64,000 nt of DNA from Candidatus Fraserbacteria bacterium (lineage in GTDB: Bacteria > Bipolaricaulota > Bipolaricaulia > RBG-16-55-9 > JAJCYT01), in NCBI GenBank assembly GCA_029262795.1, contig JAJCYT010000010.1:1-64000 (forward strand), read 5' to 3'. Position numbers and translations under genes: made by a program. Positions 23,930 through 33,326 of this stretch are shown here, in pieces (position 1 is the first letter of the stretch; each line of letters opens with the position of its first letter). Under the pieces are notes generated by a model that had not been told where the DNA came from, did not search any database, and worked only from the letters and a program-made list of their open reading frames with translations.

Positions 23930-24808
23930 ATGACAGAGAAAGGCACATTTACCGTAAAGTCAGGTTTGGCCGAAATGCTAAAAGGCGGCGTCATTATGGA
24001 CGTCACCGACGCCGAGCAAGCAAAGATTGCCGAGGAAGCCGGCGCTGTCTCTGTGATGGCCCTGGAACGTGTGCCTGCCGACATCCGCGCAGATGGCGGC
24101 GTGGCTCGCATGTCGGACCCTAGCATGATTAAAAAAATTATTGACACGGTTTCCATTCCCGTAATGGCCAAAGCTCGAATCGGACATTTTGTAGAAGCCC
24201 AGATTATCGAAGCTTTGGGTGTGGACTACATTGATGAATCTGAAGTGCTCACACCTGCGGACCCCTGGCACCACATTGATAAATGGCAGTTTAAAACCCC
24301 ATTTGTGTGTGGAGCGCGTAATTTAGGCGAAGCCTGCCGCCGTATGCAGGAAGGCGCCGCCATGATCCGCACCAAAGGCGAAGCGGGTACGGGTGATGTC
24401 ATCGAAGCGGTACGCCATATGCGCATCATCAACAAAGAAGTCCGTCAGGTTCAGGCCATGCCGGAAGATGAACTGTTCAATTACGCAAAGGACATTCAGG
24501 TATCCATGGATGTGTTACGTCTGGTTCGAGAGCAAGGCCGTTTGCCCGTGGTCAACTTTGCTGCGGGAGGCTTGGCTTCACCCGCCGACGCCGCACTGAT
24601 GATGCAGCTGGGCTGCGATGGGGTGTTTGTTGGGTCTGGTATCTTTAAATCCAGCAATCCGGAACAACGGGCCAAAGCCATTGTTCAAGCTGTCACCTAC
24701 TTTGACAACCCCAAGAAACTTGCAGAAATATCTGAAGGTTTGGGCGAACCCATGAGCGGCATTGCCGTTCACTCTTTGGCTGAAGAAGAATTGCTTCAGA
24801 CTCGCTAA
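23930..24808 (+). CDS. pdxS: Pyridoxal 5'-phosphate synthase, synthase subunit PdxS
   Basis: 292 residues. Builds vitamin B6 directly from ribose 5-phosphate, glyceraldehyde 3-phosphate and ammonia, which comes from PdxT through a channel. The key residues are at their family positions when started at 23930: Asp24 (IMDV), Lys81 (MAKARIGHF) and Lys149 ([11 protein letters not shown]). The glycine-rich phosphate sites ([25 protein letters not shown]) are intact. GAAGGAGGG lies upstream of the ATG; six further open codons before it are not used. pdxT follows after 21 bases, so this is the DXP-independent B6 pathway in full. Confidence 0.98.
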   Translation: MTEKGTFTVKSGLAEMLKGGVIMDVTDAEQAKIAEEAGAVSVMALERVPADIRADGGVARMSDPSMIKKIIDTVSIPVMAKARIGHFVEAQIIEALGVDYIDESEVLTPADPWHHIDKWQFKTPFVCGARNLGEACRRMQEGAAMIRTKGEAGTGDVIEAVRHMRIINKEVRQVQAMPEDELFNYAKDIQVSMDVLRLVREQGRLPVVNFAAGGLASPADAALMMQLGCDGVFVGSGIFKSSNPEQRAKAIVQAVTYFDNPKKLAEISEGLGEPMSGIAVHSLAEEELLQTR

Positions 24809-24829
24809 AGTTTTCGTCAGGGAATTTGT

Positions 24830-25420
24830 ATGAAAATTGGTGTTTTAGGTTTGCAAGGCGATTTCCGCGAACATATTCAAGTCTTAAAAAAACTGGATGT
24901 GGATGCGGTCGATGTACGTCTTCCGGAAGATTTAGAAGGCACCTCCGGTTTGGTTATCCCCGGAGGAGAAAGCACCACACTTCGCAAACTGTTGCGTTTT
25001 AGTGAATTGGATCAAGAAATTATCGCACGTGCCAAACAGGGTTTTGCTCTGTTTGGCACGTGTGCAGGCATGATCTTGCTTTCAAATCAGATTAAAAATG
25101 ACGATAAAACTGATCCATTGCAGCTGATTGACATCACTGTGTCTCGCAATGCCTATGGACGCCAGATTGACAGTTTTGAAACGTCTATCAAAATTAAAGA
25201 TATTGGCGATTTTCACGCCATCTTTATTCGCGCGCCACAAATTGTGTCATTGGGAGAGTGCGTTGAAGCCCTTAGCAAACACAATGGTGTGACCATCCTG
25301 GCACGCCAAAACAACATTATGGTTGGCAGTTTCCATCCGGAAATCAATGGAGACGTGCGCCTCCATCAGTATTTTGTCGAAAAGATGTGCATCCAATCTC
25401 AACCCGTTGCAACAGGCTGA
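24830..25420 (+). CDS. pdxT: Pyridoxal 5'-phosphate synthase, glutaminase subunit PdxT
   Basis: 196 residues. Class I glutamine amidotransferase that hydrolyses glutamine and passes ammonia to PdxS. The start (MKIGVLGLQGDFREH), the oxyanion segment VIPGGESTTL, the catalytic cysteine in FGTCAGMILL (Cys78) and the His-Glu pair in GSFHPEI are all present. Standard length. It forms a two-gene operon with pdxS; the leftward lamin-tail gene ends 12 bases beyond its stop, with no obvious terminator hairpin between them. Confidence 0.97.
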   Translation: MKIGVLGLQGDFREHIQVLKKLDVDAVDVRLPEDLEGTSGLVIPGGESTTLRKLLRFSELDQEIIARAKQGFALFGTCAGMILLSNQIKNDDKTDPLQLIDITVSRNAYGRQIDSFETSIKIKDIGDFHAIFIRAPQIVSLGECVEALSKHNGVTILARQNNIMVGSFHPEINGDVRLHQYFVEKMCIQSQPVATG

Positions 25421-25432
25421 ATCTCAATCATT

Positions 25433-26278
25433 TCAACGATTACTGGCACCTTGTGTGCAGGTTTGGAATGCCCAAGCATCTTCGCCATCTCCTGCGCGCG
25501 CCCAGCATCGATTGTCAGCCAGCGAATCAGACAAGCCAGGTTCAGGTGTGGCATCTACCAAAATGTTTTTGTCGGTGCGAATCTCGACTGCTTCATTATT
25601 GTCATTCAAGAAGGGTATACCGACGCTAACAATTAAATACTGTCCTGGTGCAATCACTGATGCAATGCTGTCTAAAGGAATGCTCAGCTTCACACTGGTA
25701 CCACGATTGACGTTAAGAACCCAACCCGTTAAATCAATATTTTCACTCGACGCATTGTAGAGTTCAATCCATTCGGCGTTGCCTGTTTCTGGATTGATTT
25801 CGATTTCATTAATAAACACAGCGGGCACAATAGGTTCAGGATATTCGAAGGTGGCTTCCGTCTCGCCAGCGGCGTTGTGAAGGGAGACAGCGACCACATC
25901 ATTTGGCAACAAAAAGCGTGCGGACCAGACCAAATCGAACTCAGCGCCATCGCAAGGCTGATCAGTTCGATTGATGTTTGCAGGACCAGAATGAACATTG
26001 ACCACTGACCCAGGGGCCAACACACAATCGCCAGGAAAAGTGTACGATGCCGTGTTGTTGGTGCCAGGGCGTCGAATATTGATCGACCAGCCCGTCATGT
26101 CCTGAGGCGCACGAGTGCCATTTTGAATGGTGATCACTTCATCGGTGCTCACCGGATCTACAGCGAGAATTCGAAAAATAAATTCCGGCAATTGGAACCC
26201 TCCGCCACCAAACTGTGCAAAGGTTGGCACCGAAAACACCACCATAATCAGCAAAATTATTCCTAGAGATTGTTTCAT
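25433..26278 (-). CDS. Secreted protein with two lamin-tail-type domains
   Basis: 281 residues with a signal peptide (residues 5-20, cleavage after PTFAQ). Two lamin-tail (LTD) Ig-like domains follow: about residues 33-130 (STDEVITIQNGTRAPQDMTGW) and 145-245 (VFINEIEINPETGNAEWIEL, NASSENIDLTGWVLN). The second is the more typical. A short C-terminal part has two cysteines (CWARAGDGEDAWAFQTC). LTD domains in bacteria occur in secreted nucleases and surface proteins and are thought to aid binding; no catalytic domain is present here. AAGGAG lies six bases before the ATG. It is 21 bases behind the methyltransferase-like gene and probably cotranscribed. Confidence 0.8.
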   Translation of the reverse strand: MKQSLGIILLIMVVFSVPTFAQFGGGGFQLPEFIFRILAVDPVSTDEVITIQNGTRAPQDMTGWSINIRRPGTNNTASYTFPGDCVLAPGSVVNVHSGPANINRTDQPCDGAEFDLVWSARFLLPNDVVAVSLHNAAGETEATFEYPEPIVPAVFINEIEINPETGNAEWIELYNASSENIDLTGWVLNVNRGTSVKLSIPLDSIASVIAPGQYLIVSVGIPFLNDNNEAVEIRTDKNILVDATPEPGLSDSLADNRCWARAGDGEDAWAFQTCTQGASNR

Positions 26279-26299
26279 GTAAAACTCCTTCCGGATCCA

Positions 26300-26770
26300 T
26301 TAAATCCAGCGTCGAACGTTGGTTTTGTACTCAGCATAATCGGCACCAAACTTTCGTTCGAGATACGCCTCTTCCTGTTTGATCACTCCGTAGTGGACCA
26401 CCAAAAGAATCATTGGCAATGCCACCAACGGCCACGCCGTATTCAAAAGGACGGAGATGGCCACGTAAATAAGTGTTAAAGCAATATATAACGGATTTCG
26501 GGTAAAACGAAAAGGTCCCTTGGTTACAATGGTCTTGGTTGCATAATAAGGGTTTACGTGGGTGCCGGCTTGCTCCATTGTTTTTTTGCCCCAAACACCC
26601 ATGCCCAAACCAATGATCAATAAGGGCCAACCAACAAACTGTGACCAGAAACCACTCACCAGGTGCCAAGGAAAAAACAGGTGTGTCATTAAAAAAATCA
26701 AAAATGGAACGGCATAGATGAGTGGAGGAAATCCAATAATTTGAGGATGATCTTTTATAGATGGACCCAT
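26300..26770 (-). CDS. Isoprenylcysteine carboxyl methyltransferase-family membrane protein
   Basis: 156 residues with about four membrane helices and the C-terminal PEMT/ICMT signature: VNPYYATKTIVTKGPFRFTRNPLYIALTLIYVAI, in which the GPF-R-x-x-RNP-x-Y core binds SAM, and a later EEAYLERKFGADYAEYKTNVRRWI tail with the family's E-E-x-x-L and Y motifs. Bacterial members methylate unknown, usually lipid-like or small hydrophobic substrates; protein prenylcysteine is not expected. AGAGGTGG precedes the ATG. It heads a two-gene unit with the lamin-tail protein, a pairing whose meaning is unclear. Confidence 0.85.
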   Translation of the reverse strand: MGPSIKDHPQIIGFPPLIYAVPFLIFLMTHLFFPWHLVSGFWSQFVGWPLLIIGLGMGVWGKKTMEQAGTHVNPYYATKTIVTKGPFRFTRNPLYIALTLIYVAISVLLNTAWPLVALPMILLVVHYGVIKQEEAYLERKFGADYAEYKTNVRRWI

Positions 26771-26920
26771 GGTGCCACCTCTGTACTACTTTAGTTCATT
26801 CTACTCTATCACCCTGATCTGACAAGACCATCCGTAATTTGCTGCACCTTGCTTAAGACAAATGTTGTAATAGCAATCCTTTTACGATATTTGAGAATGA
26901 GTTGCGGTCACTGCTTTTAC

Positions 26921-27421
26921 TTACTCTGTGGCAACCAGTGATGAAAAGCTATCCACCGCTTTTTGCCATGTAGACAACCCTGCCTCACTTTCCCAATCTG
27001 GTTCTACAAGAAGACGCAAATAAACCAAAGTGCCAAGATGATAAAACATGTGTTGTGTCACGCGTTTTACCAGCCATGCCATACTCAAATCGCCACGCTC
27101 CGTCGAAATTTTTTCATTGAACTGCACCTGAGACATTTTCTGGAGATGATTGGCAATAATGTTTTCCATGCCTTCAGCAAAAGCAACTCCATCAGAAAGT
27201 TCATTGCTCGTTGGAAAATCTAATACTTCAAAGCCCAGGGTGCTGAGCCAAAATCGTTCTGCACCACCAATATGGACCACCAACTCCTGAATTGACTTCA
27301 CATGTTCGGCTGGCTTCCAGGTTGCATGTTCCTGTGAAAGCCCTTCTATGGCTTCATAAACAGCTTTTCTACCCAATTGATACGTGTTGAGTAAATCCAT
27401 TGCTTGAATCATGATCACCAT
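26921..27421 (-). CDS. DinB/YfiT-family putative metal-dependent protein
   Basis: 166 residues of the DinB four-helix fold. The three metal-ligand histidines are in the expected places: ELVVHIGGAERFW, then VTQHMFYHLGTLVYLR. Members include thiol transferases and many proteins of unknown role, and bacillithiol or mycothiol dependence cannot be judged here. The start is uncertain: ATG at 27421 and an internal ATG (MDLLNTYQLG) both lack a good ribosome binding site. The hydrolase-like gene upstream ends 24 bases before it on the same strand, so the two may share a transcript. Confidence 0.82.
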   Translation of the reverse strand: MVIMIQAMDLLNTYQLGRKAVYEAIEGLSQEHATWKPAEHVKSIQELVVHIGGAERFWLSTLGFEVLDFPTSNELSDGVAFAEGMENIIANHLQKMSQVQFNEKISTERGDLSMAWLVKRVTQHMFYHLGTLVYLRLLVEPDWESEAGLSTWQKAVDSFSSLVATE

Positions 27422-27445
27422 TCTAGATGATCAATGCATTGCCGG

Positions 27446-28990
27446 TCAATTAAAACGTATGGATTGAGGGATAAATCTGGATTGATCCACACTTCCGTTC
27501 AAGAAAAAGATTCTGGCCATGTGCTGAAAGGCCCCTGGTTGCAGTTGTGTCAAATCATCGATGTGTCCCATGCCATCCAAAACCACCAGATGACCATTCG
27601 TCAAATAAGGCAATAGCTCGCTTGCTTGCCCCACGGTCAACAGTGGATCAAGTTGTCCGTGAACCATCAAGGTTTCTGCCACAGAGGATTTTAAACCCCT
27701 GTCTTCAAATGAAAGCGGTGTGATGGATACGCCACCTCGCTGAAACCCACCCCATAACAATTGCGCCAAAGGTGATCCAAGAACTGATCCCGGTGCTGAC
27801 AGCTCAGCGATGTAGTTTCGCCCAAAATCAGCATCGGCGCTGCCGCCTTTGGCATAGAAATCACCCCAATTCATCTCCTGGACAAAACCATTATAGAAAG
27901 AGGCCAACCAGGCCAAGCCGGCAAAATCGCCCTGCGCAGCCTGCTCATAGGCAGCAAAGACCTGGGGGGCGCTGTTGACGCTGGCCAATTGCAGGAGTGT
28001 TCCCATTTTGACTTTATCTGCATCCACTCGAAGCCCTTTCCAGGTTTGCGGCAATTGATCCAAACCTGAGCGAATCAATTGTAAAAGGCTTGTACTTTGG
28101 CCTTCCTGCTGCCAGCGTTGGGCATAATTTTGAAAGACTGTATCCAAATCAGCTGGAGACGTGACCAAACCACCGGGCGCACTGGCAGACAACATCAGGC
28201 TACGATGCACATATTGGGGATAACCGGACTCATATAAATAGGCAATTCGAGTGCCATAACCTGTGGCGTAAAAATTAATTTGCTCATAATTAAATGCTTG
28301 GCGGACATTGTCCAAATCGCCGACCACATCAGTCAGAGTGTAATGATCCACTGCAATTCCAGATTGTTGTAAGCGAGAAAACCCTTGCCGAATGGCTTCT
28401 CCTAGTTGACTCAAGCCAACGGTAGAAAGAGGATCAACCTGCATTGACTGAAGGGTTTGAGAAACCTCGGGCAATGCCAATGAAACCGAACCATCCATGC
28501 CACGATACCCCACAATAATTAAATCGTGTTGACTTAACAGCCAGGCCGGTAAATGATTACCCCAGAGATTGGATCGTCCGGGACCATCTGCCAGAAGAAA
28601 TACGGGTGTGTTAGAATTGGGGGCGGTTGAAAAAATACGAGTGATGGGCAATTCAATTTTGCGAGAACTTTCCAGGCCACGGATTTCCTGCACTTCAATG
28701 GTGCCAACTTCAGCATCAAACGTCTGCCCGTCAATCATGTAAGGTTTGCTATTGACCACCAGCCTAAATTCATTCACTGTTCTGGATGAAATGGTTTCAT
28801 TTGTTTGATCAATGGTCAAATTTGTATTGGGCTGAGTGGCAGATCCAGCCACTGAATTTTCAGGTGTTTGCGTTACCGATTCAGTCGCTCCACTTGACGA
28901 AACCGAACTATTGATCATATTTTCAACGGTGAATACTGTGAGCAGTGCCGTCACTGCTAAAACGCCCAAAATGATAAAAAATTCTCGCAT
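27446..28990 (-). CDS. Alpha/beta-hydrolase-fold protein lacking the nucleophile serine
   Basis: 514 residues with an N-terminal membrane anchor (residues 4-24) and a low-complexity Ser/Thr linker to about 70. The rest resembles the proline iminopeptidase / TAP-like exopeptidase group: FLLADGPGRSNLWGN (oxyanion loop), DLIIVGYRGMDGS, the elbow, then VHGQLDPLLT (Asp448) and GMGHIDDL (His476). The elbow reads ATGYGTRIAY where relatives have G-x-S-Y-G-T, so Gly244 replaces the catalytic Ser. It may be a pseudo-enzyme or use another residue. Start at 28990 fits AGGGGG just upstream; the frame is open 22 codons further. The DinB gene follows after 24 bases. Confidence 0.78.
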   Translation of the reverse strand: MREFFIILGVLAVTALLTVFTVENMINSSVSSSGATESVTQTPENSVAGSATQPNTNLTIDQTNETISSRTVNEFRLVVNSKPYMIDGQTFDAEVGTIEVQEIRGLESSRKIELPITRIFSTAPNSNTPVFLLADGPGRSNLWGNHLPAWLLSQHDLIIVGYRGMDGSVSLALPEVSQTLQSMQVDPLSTVGLSQLGEAIRQGFSRLQQSGIAVDHYTLTDVVGDLDNVRQAFNYEQINFYATGYGTRIAYLYESGYPQYVHRSLMLSASAPGGLVTSPADLDTVFQNYAQRWQQEGQSTSLLQLIRSGLDQLPQTWKGLRVDADKVKMGTLLQLASVNSAPQVFAAYEQAAQGDFAGLAWLASFYNGFVQEMNWGDFYAKGGSADADFGRNYIAELSAPGSVLGSPLAQLLWGGFQRGGVSITPLSFEDRGLKSSVAETLMVHGQLDPLLTVGQASELLPYLTNGHLVVLDGMGHIDDLTQLQPGAFQHMARIFFLNGSVDQSRFIPQSIRFN

Positions 28991-29117
28991 GTGGCCCCCT
29001 TGACATGGCTTTACAACATATGTCCACATTTTATTCGCAGTGCGCCCTAACGGCAATCAAAAAACCTAAGTCCACCCTAAAACAGACAGACATCCGTCCC
29101 AAAATGCGTCACTGACC

Positions 29118-30599
29118 TTGAGGCTAATGCAGATCACATATACCGTGATAAACGTTATGCTTACTACATTATCTGATAATTTGACGCTTCACGCTGGTGT
29201 GATTAAGAAGTTGAAATCGGCGGGGTTGGTTTTGGTGATGATCTTGATGGTGTCTTTGTTGACCTCTTGTATATCACTGTTGCCCAAAGCCCCAACCATT
29301 TTTCTCGGAGCCAATGAATCTGTAGGAGTGGCCCCTTTCAATGTTGCCTTTAAGGCGGGTATGACCATTCCGACGGATCAATCGAAGGTAAAGTGGGCTT
29401 TCCATTGGGACTTTGGGGATGGTAACACATCCACCCATCCTGATATTGACCACACGTTTTTAGCACCAGGGCTTTATCAAGTGACGCTCACCATCAGCAA
29501 TGATGATGATTTTGAAACTCAACGAACATTGATGATCACGACCCTGGCACGCCCCACATTTGAAATTTCCCGTTATCCAACAGGCAAAATGCCCACCGCG
29601 GCTGGGGTATTGGATTTGAACCTGGATCAACAAATGGACATGATCAGTGCCAACTCAGAGACGCACAACATCAGCGTGTTTCATGCTAACAATGACGGTT
29701 TCTTAACAAGCCCTTATAAGTATCCGGCCATCAAGTCACCCTCCATTCACCCTCAACCGCAATCCTTTGCGATTGGCGATGTGAACAACGACAGCTTGTT
29801 GGATTTGATCGTAATCAACCAGCCAGATGACAATGTAACGCTCATGTTTGGCAACGGCATCGGCGGCTTTCAAACACCGAGTGGTTATCAGATTGAAAAA
29901 CCATCACAAGCCATTGTTGCTGACTTTACAGGCGATGGAATGCGTGACATTATCGTGCTCGGCAAAGCCAAAGGCAATAATCGACTGACCATGATGCAAG
30001 GTCGTGGTACGGGCGAAATGACGTTGGGCAAAACCATTTTGCAACACGCTGAAATTTATGACGTGGTCAGTGCGGATTTTGACCAAGACAATGACTTGGA
30101 TTTAATTGTTGCAGTCAATGGCTTCAGCTTTGAATATATGTTGCTAGAAAACAAAGATGGGGTGTTTGCGGCTCCCGTTGATGGTCATTTACCTGACACC
30201 GTCGTTAGCATGGTATCTCTTGATATGCAATTTGATGGGATGAAAGATTTGGCTGCCATCCACAAAGACGGCACCCTCTCCCTCCTCCACGGCAATGGCA
30301 GCGTTAAATTGAGCCTGTCTGAAAACATCCAAACAGGATTGCCCTCCCCAACCGATTTGGTGGCTGCCGATTTGAATGGCGACCGCATCCAAGATTTGTT
30401 GATTTGCTATGGAAACGCAGATGTAGCCATCATGTTTGGCGATGGTGAGGGAGCCTTCACGCAACCATTGAAAGTTGATGGCTTTACCGGTGGGGTGGCC
30501 CCTGTGGTTGCCGACCTTAATGGTGATGATTTCAATGACATTGTGGTGGTCATTCCAGAATTAGATGAACTCCTTTTGGGATTGAACCAACTGAATTAA
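29118..30599 (+). CDS. Lipoprotein with PKD domain and FG-GAP/VCBS repeats
   Basis: 493 residues. A hydrophobic stretch ending in the lipobox SLLTSC marks an exported lipid-anchored protein; the long stretch before it (about 30 residues) suggests that the true start is further in, for example the GTG before IKKLKSAG, since neither start has a strong RBS. A PKD domain follows (WAFHWDFGDGNTSTHPDIDH, LAPGLYQVTLTI). The remainder holds several FG-GAP/VCBS-type blades with calcium-like loops (DVNNDSLLDLIV, DFDQDNDLDLIV, DLNGDRIQDLLI, DLNGDDFNDIVV), probably a beta-propeller. Such proteins bind polysaccharide or other surface ligands; no enzyme domain is seen. A terminator follows. Confidence 0.83.
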   Translation: MRLMQITYTVINVMLTTLSDNLTLHAGVIKKLKSAGLVLVMILMVSLLTSCISLLPKAPTIFLGANESVGVAPFNVAFKAGMTIPTDQSKVKWAFHWDFGDGNTSTHPDIDHTFLAPGLYQVTLTISNDDDFETQRTLMITTLARPTFEISRYPTGKMPTAAGVLDLNLDQQMDMISANSETHNISVFHANNDGFLTSPYKYPAIKSPSIHPQPQSFAIGDVNNDSLLDLIVINQPDDNVTLMFGNGIGGFQTPSGYQIEKPSQAIVADFTGDGMRDIIVLGKAKGNNRLTMMQGRGTGEMTLGKTILQHAEIYDVVSADFDQDNDLDLIVAVNGFSFEYMLLENKDGVFAAPVDGHLPDTVVSMVSLDMQFDGMKDLAAIHKDGTLSLLHGNGSVKLSLSENIQTGLPSPTDLVAADLNGDRIQDLLICYGNADVAIMFGDGEGAFTQPLKVDGFTGGVAPVVADLNGDDFNDIVVVIPELDELLLGLNQLN

Positions 30600-30628
30600 T
30601 CTAAAGGAAACTTGAATTTTATGAACCG

Positions 30629-30660
30629 AAGCGGAGCCAAAACTGGCTCCGCTTTTCTTT
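30629..30660 (+). terminator. Terminator after the PKD/VCBS lipoprotein gene
   Basis: 10 bp stem AAGCGGAGCC / GGCTCCGCTT, six-base loop, then TTCTTTT. The A-rich left side could also serve the convergent acetyltransferase gene that stops at 30661. Confidence 0.92.
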
Positions 30661-31194
30661 TCAGGCATCAATCACAAACACCTTAAATTCTTCGGGTGGA
30701 GTAGAATCACGCACAAAAGTCTGCACTTGATGAAAACCACTTCGCTCACAAACTTTAATGCAACGTTGATTGAAGGAAGCCACTGTTGCCCTCAAGGTTT
30801 GCTTAGGAAAATTCTTTTTAGAAAACTCCAGGATGGCTTCTAAAAAAGCTGCCCCATGTCCCTGACCGGTTAAGTCTGGTTTGAGTCCAGCGCCAATATC
30901 AATGGCTTCCAAGCTGTAATCGCCACCTTTGACTCGACCATCTTCACCAAAGCTGCACACGCCAACCAAATCCTGCGCTCCATTGAAAATCGAATGAAAT
31001 TTGTTGTCAGGATTCAAATACCATTGAAGCTCTTTTTCGATATCTTCAACCCGAATGTTGTAAATGTCATAAGGCGGTTCGTATTGCCACCTAAGCATTT
31101 CACGGGCTGTGGATTCTGTAATTGGTTTAAAAAATACTCCATCTCTGATCCCCTTGTTCCTATGGTAAAAGCTTCCAAAACATTGAGGTTTCAA
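30661..31194 (-). CDS. GNAT-family acetyltransferase
   Basis: 177 residues. The acetyl-CoA loop is seen as GLKPDLTGQGHGAAFLEAIL (Q-x-x-G-x-G/A type), preceded by the central strand GGDYSLEAIDIGAGL and followed by LRATVASFNQRCIKVCERSGF, which is the usual motif B with its asparagine. It resembles the RimJ/RimL-like small-molecule and protein N-acetyltransferases; the substrate is unknown. The TTG at 31194 has TGGAG eleven bases upstream; no better start lies in frame. It is convergent with the lipoprotein gene and divergent from transketolase. Confidence 0.85.
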   Translation of the reverse strand: MKPQCFGSFYHRNKGIRDGVFFKPITESTAREMLRWQYEPPYDIYNIRVEDIEKELQWYLNPDNKFHSIFNGAQDLVGVCSFGEDGRVKGGDYSLEAIDIGAGLKPDLTGQGHGAAFLEAILEFSKKNFPKQTLRATVASFNQRCIKVCERSGFHQVQTFVRDSTPPEEFKVFVIDA

Positions 31195-31313
31195 ACTTCA
31201 GATTACTCCAGAATGAGTTTAAATTGTAAATTTTGGGTACAGACATCTGTTCTTGCATCAAACGCCTCTTGATTGCACCATAAGGGCAAGTTTTATGTTA
31301 CAGGGAGGATCAC

Positions 31314-33314
31314 TTGAGCCAACCAAACTTGGATGAACTGTGTATCAATACCATTCGCACCCTATCCCTGGATGCGGTGCAACAGGCCGGTATCGGCCAT
31401 TTGGGACTGCCTTTGGGGGCTGCACCGATGGCATATATTCTTTGGACAAAATATTTGAAACACAATCCCAGCAATCCCAACTGGGCTGATCGAGACCGTT
31501 TTGTTCTGTCGGCAGGGCATGGGTCCATGCTGCTTTACAGCTTGCTTCATTTAACAGGGTATGATCTGTCTTTGGATGAAATCAAAAAATTCCGACAATG
31601 GGAGAGCCAGACACCGGGTCATCCCGAACACGGGGAAACCGCAGGGGTGGAAACCACCACCGGCCCATTGGGCCAAGGCTTTGCCAATGGAGTGGGCATG
31701 GCGATTGCCGCTAAACATCTGGCAGCACGATTCAATCAACCTGGTCATGAGATCATGAATCACAACATATATGGCATAGTGAGTGATGGCGACGTGATGG
31801 AAGGTGTGGCTCAGGAAGCTGCTTCCTTGGCTGGTCATCTCAAACTGGACAATTTGATTTATTTGTATGACGACAACCACATCACCATCGACGGCAGTAC
31901 AGACATCTCCTTTACTGAAAATGTGTTGAAACGATTTAACGCCTACGGTTGGCATACCCAAGAAGTTGCAGATGGAAATGATCTTCCTGCCATCAGTCAA
32001 GCCATCGAAGCTGCGCAGCAACAAAACAGGCCCGCATTGATTTCAGTCAAAACCATTATTGGTTTTGGCAGCCCCAACAAACAAGGCACCCCAGGCGCTC
32101 ACGGTGGCCCTTACGGCGATGAAGAAAATAAATTGGCCAAAGAAAATCTAGACTGGCCTTCTCAAGAAGCTTTTCATGTACCTGAAGAGGCATTGAAACA
32201 TTACCGCAATTGTATGAAAATCGGTCAATCAGCAGAGTCAGATTGGAACGCTCAATTTGAAAGTTATCAGCAAGCCCATCCGGAATTATCATCTCAATTG
32301 ACGTCTGTCCTGAGTGGAGAATTATCTCAAGGTTGGTCAGATGATCTGCCTACCTATTCGGTTGATGATGCGCCGCTAGCCACCAGAAAAGCCTCCGGCC
32401 AAGCCCTCAACGCCATTGCACACAAAGTGCCTTCACTTATGGGGGGCTCTGCTGATTTAGCAGGCTCAAACAACACCACCCTCAAAGATGAGCCTTTCTT
32501 ATCAGCAGAAAACTTTGCTGGCAGGAACATCCACTTTGGTGTTCGTGAACACGGCATGGGGGGCATCCTCAATGGGATGGCACTTCATGGCGGGGTGATC
32601 CCTTACGGTGGCACGTTCTTGGTGTTTTCGGACTACATGAGAGCATCCATTCGTTTGGCCGCATTAATGAAACAAAAAGTGATTTATGTGTTCACCCACG
32701 ATTCCATTGGCGTTGGTGAAGATGGGCCAACCCATCAACCGATTGAACAGATTGCTGCTTTGCGATCTATTCCAAACTTAACGGTAATTCGCCCGGCCGA
32801 TGGCGCTGAAACATCTGGCGCATGGAAAGTGGCTTTAGAGCCTGATGGTGGACCTGTAGCATTGATATTGTCTCGACAATCCATGCCGCAACTTCCCCAT
32901 GAAAAAAATGTGATTGAAGCCGTGGCTCAAGGCGGTTACATTCTGTCAGAAGCTGAGAATGGGCAACCCGATCTGATTTTTATTGGCACCGGTTCGGAAG
33001 TTCAATGGGCTTACAATGCCCAACAGCAACTGCTTCAAGAAAATATCAATGCCCGCGTGGTGTCCCTGCCAAGTTGGGAATTGTTTGAAGCGCAACCGCA
33101 ATCCTATCGAGATCAAGTGCTACCACCGAATCTTCAAGCAAGATTGGCGATTGAAGCAGGATCACCATTCGGTTGGGAAAGATACGTGGGATTGAATGGA
33201 AAAATCATCGGCCTGGACCGTTTTGGTGCCTCGGCTCCAGGCGGTTTGGTGATGGACAAACTGGGATTCAACACCGACAACGTGGTTCAACAGGCAAAAG
33301 ATTTGTTAGGTTAA
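31314..33314 (+). CDS. tkt: Transketolase
   Basis: 666 residues. Thiamine-diphosphate enzyme that moves two-carbon units between sugar phosphates in the non-oxidative pentose phosphate pathway. Motifs in order: [32 protein letters not shown], the ThDP/metal motif [14 protein letters not shown] with the later [24 protein letters not shown], and in the second half [27 protein letters not shown] with the catalytic Glu, and [22 protein letters not shown] start at 31314 after GGAGG. Transaldolase follows after 12 bases, so the two central steps of the pathway are one operon. Confidence 0.98.
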   Translation: MSQPNLDELCINTIRTLSLDAVQQAGIGHLGLPLGAAPMAYILWTKYLKHNPSNPNWADRDRFVLSAGHGSMLLYSLLHLTGYDLSLDEIKKFRQWESQTPGHPEHGETAGVETTTGPLGQGFANGVGMAIAAKHLAARFNQPGHEIMNHNIYGIVSDGDVMEGVAQEAASLAGHLKLDNLIYLYDDNHITIDGSTDISFTENVLKRFNAYGWHTQEVADGNDLPAISQAIEAAQQQNRPALISVKTIIGFGSPNKQGTPGAHGGPYGDEENKLAKENLDWPSQEAFHVPEEALKHYRNCMKIGQSAESDWNAQFESYQQAHPELSSQLTSVLSGELSQGWSDDLPTYSVDDAPLATRKASGQALNAIAHKVPSLMGGSADLAGSNNTTLKDEPFLSAENFAGRNIHFGVREHGMGGILNGMALHGGVIPYGGTFLVFSDYMRASIRLAALMKQKVIYVFTHDSIGVGEDGPTHQPIEQIAALRSIPNLTVIRPADGAETSGAWKVALEPDGGPVALILSRQSMPQLPHEKNVIEAVAQGGYILSEAENGQPDLIFIGTGSEVQWAYNAQQQLLQENINARVVSLPSWELFEAQPQSYRDQVLPPNLQARLAIEAGSPFGWERYVGLNGKIIGLDRFGASAPGGLVMDKLGFNTDNVVQQAKDLLG

Positions 33315-33326
33315 GAAGGGGAAAAC

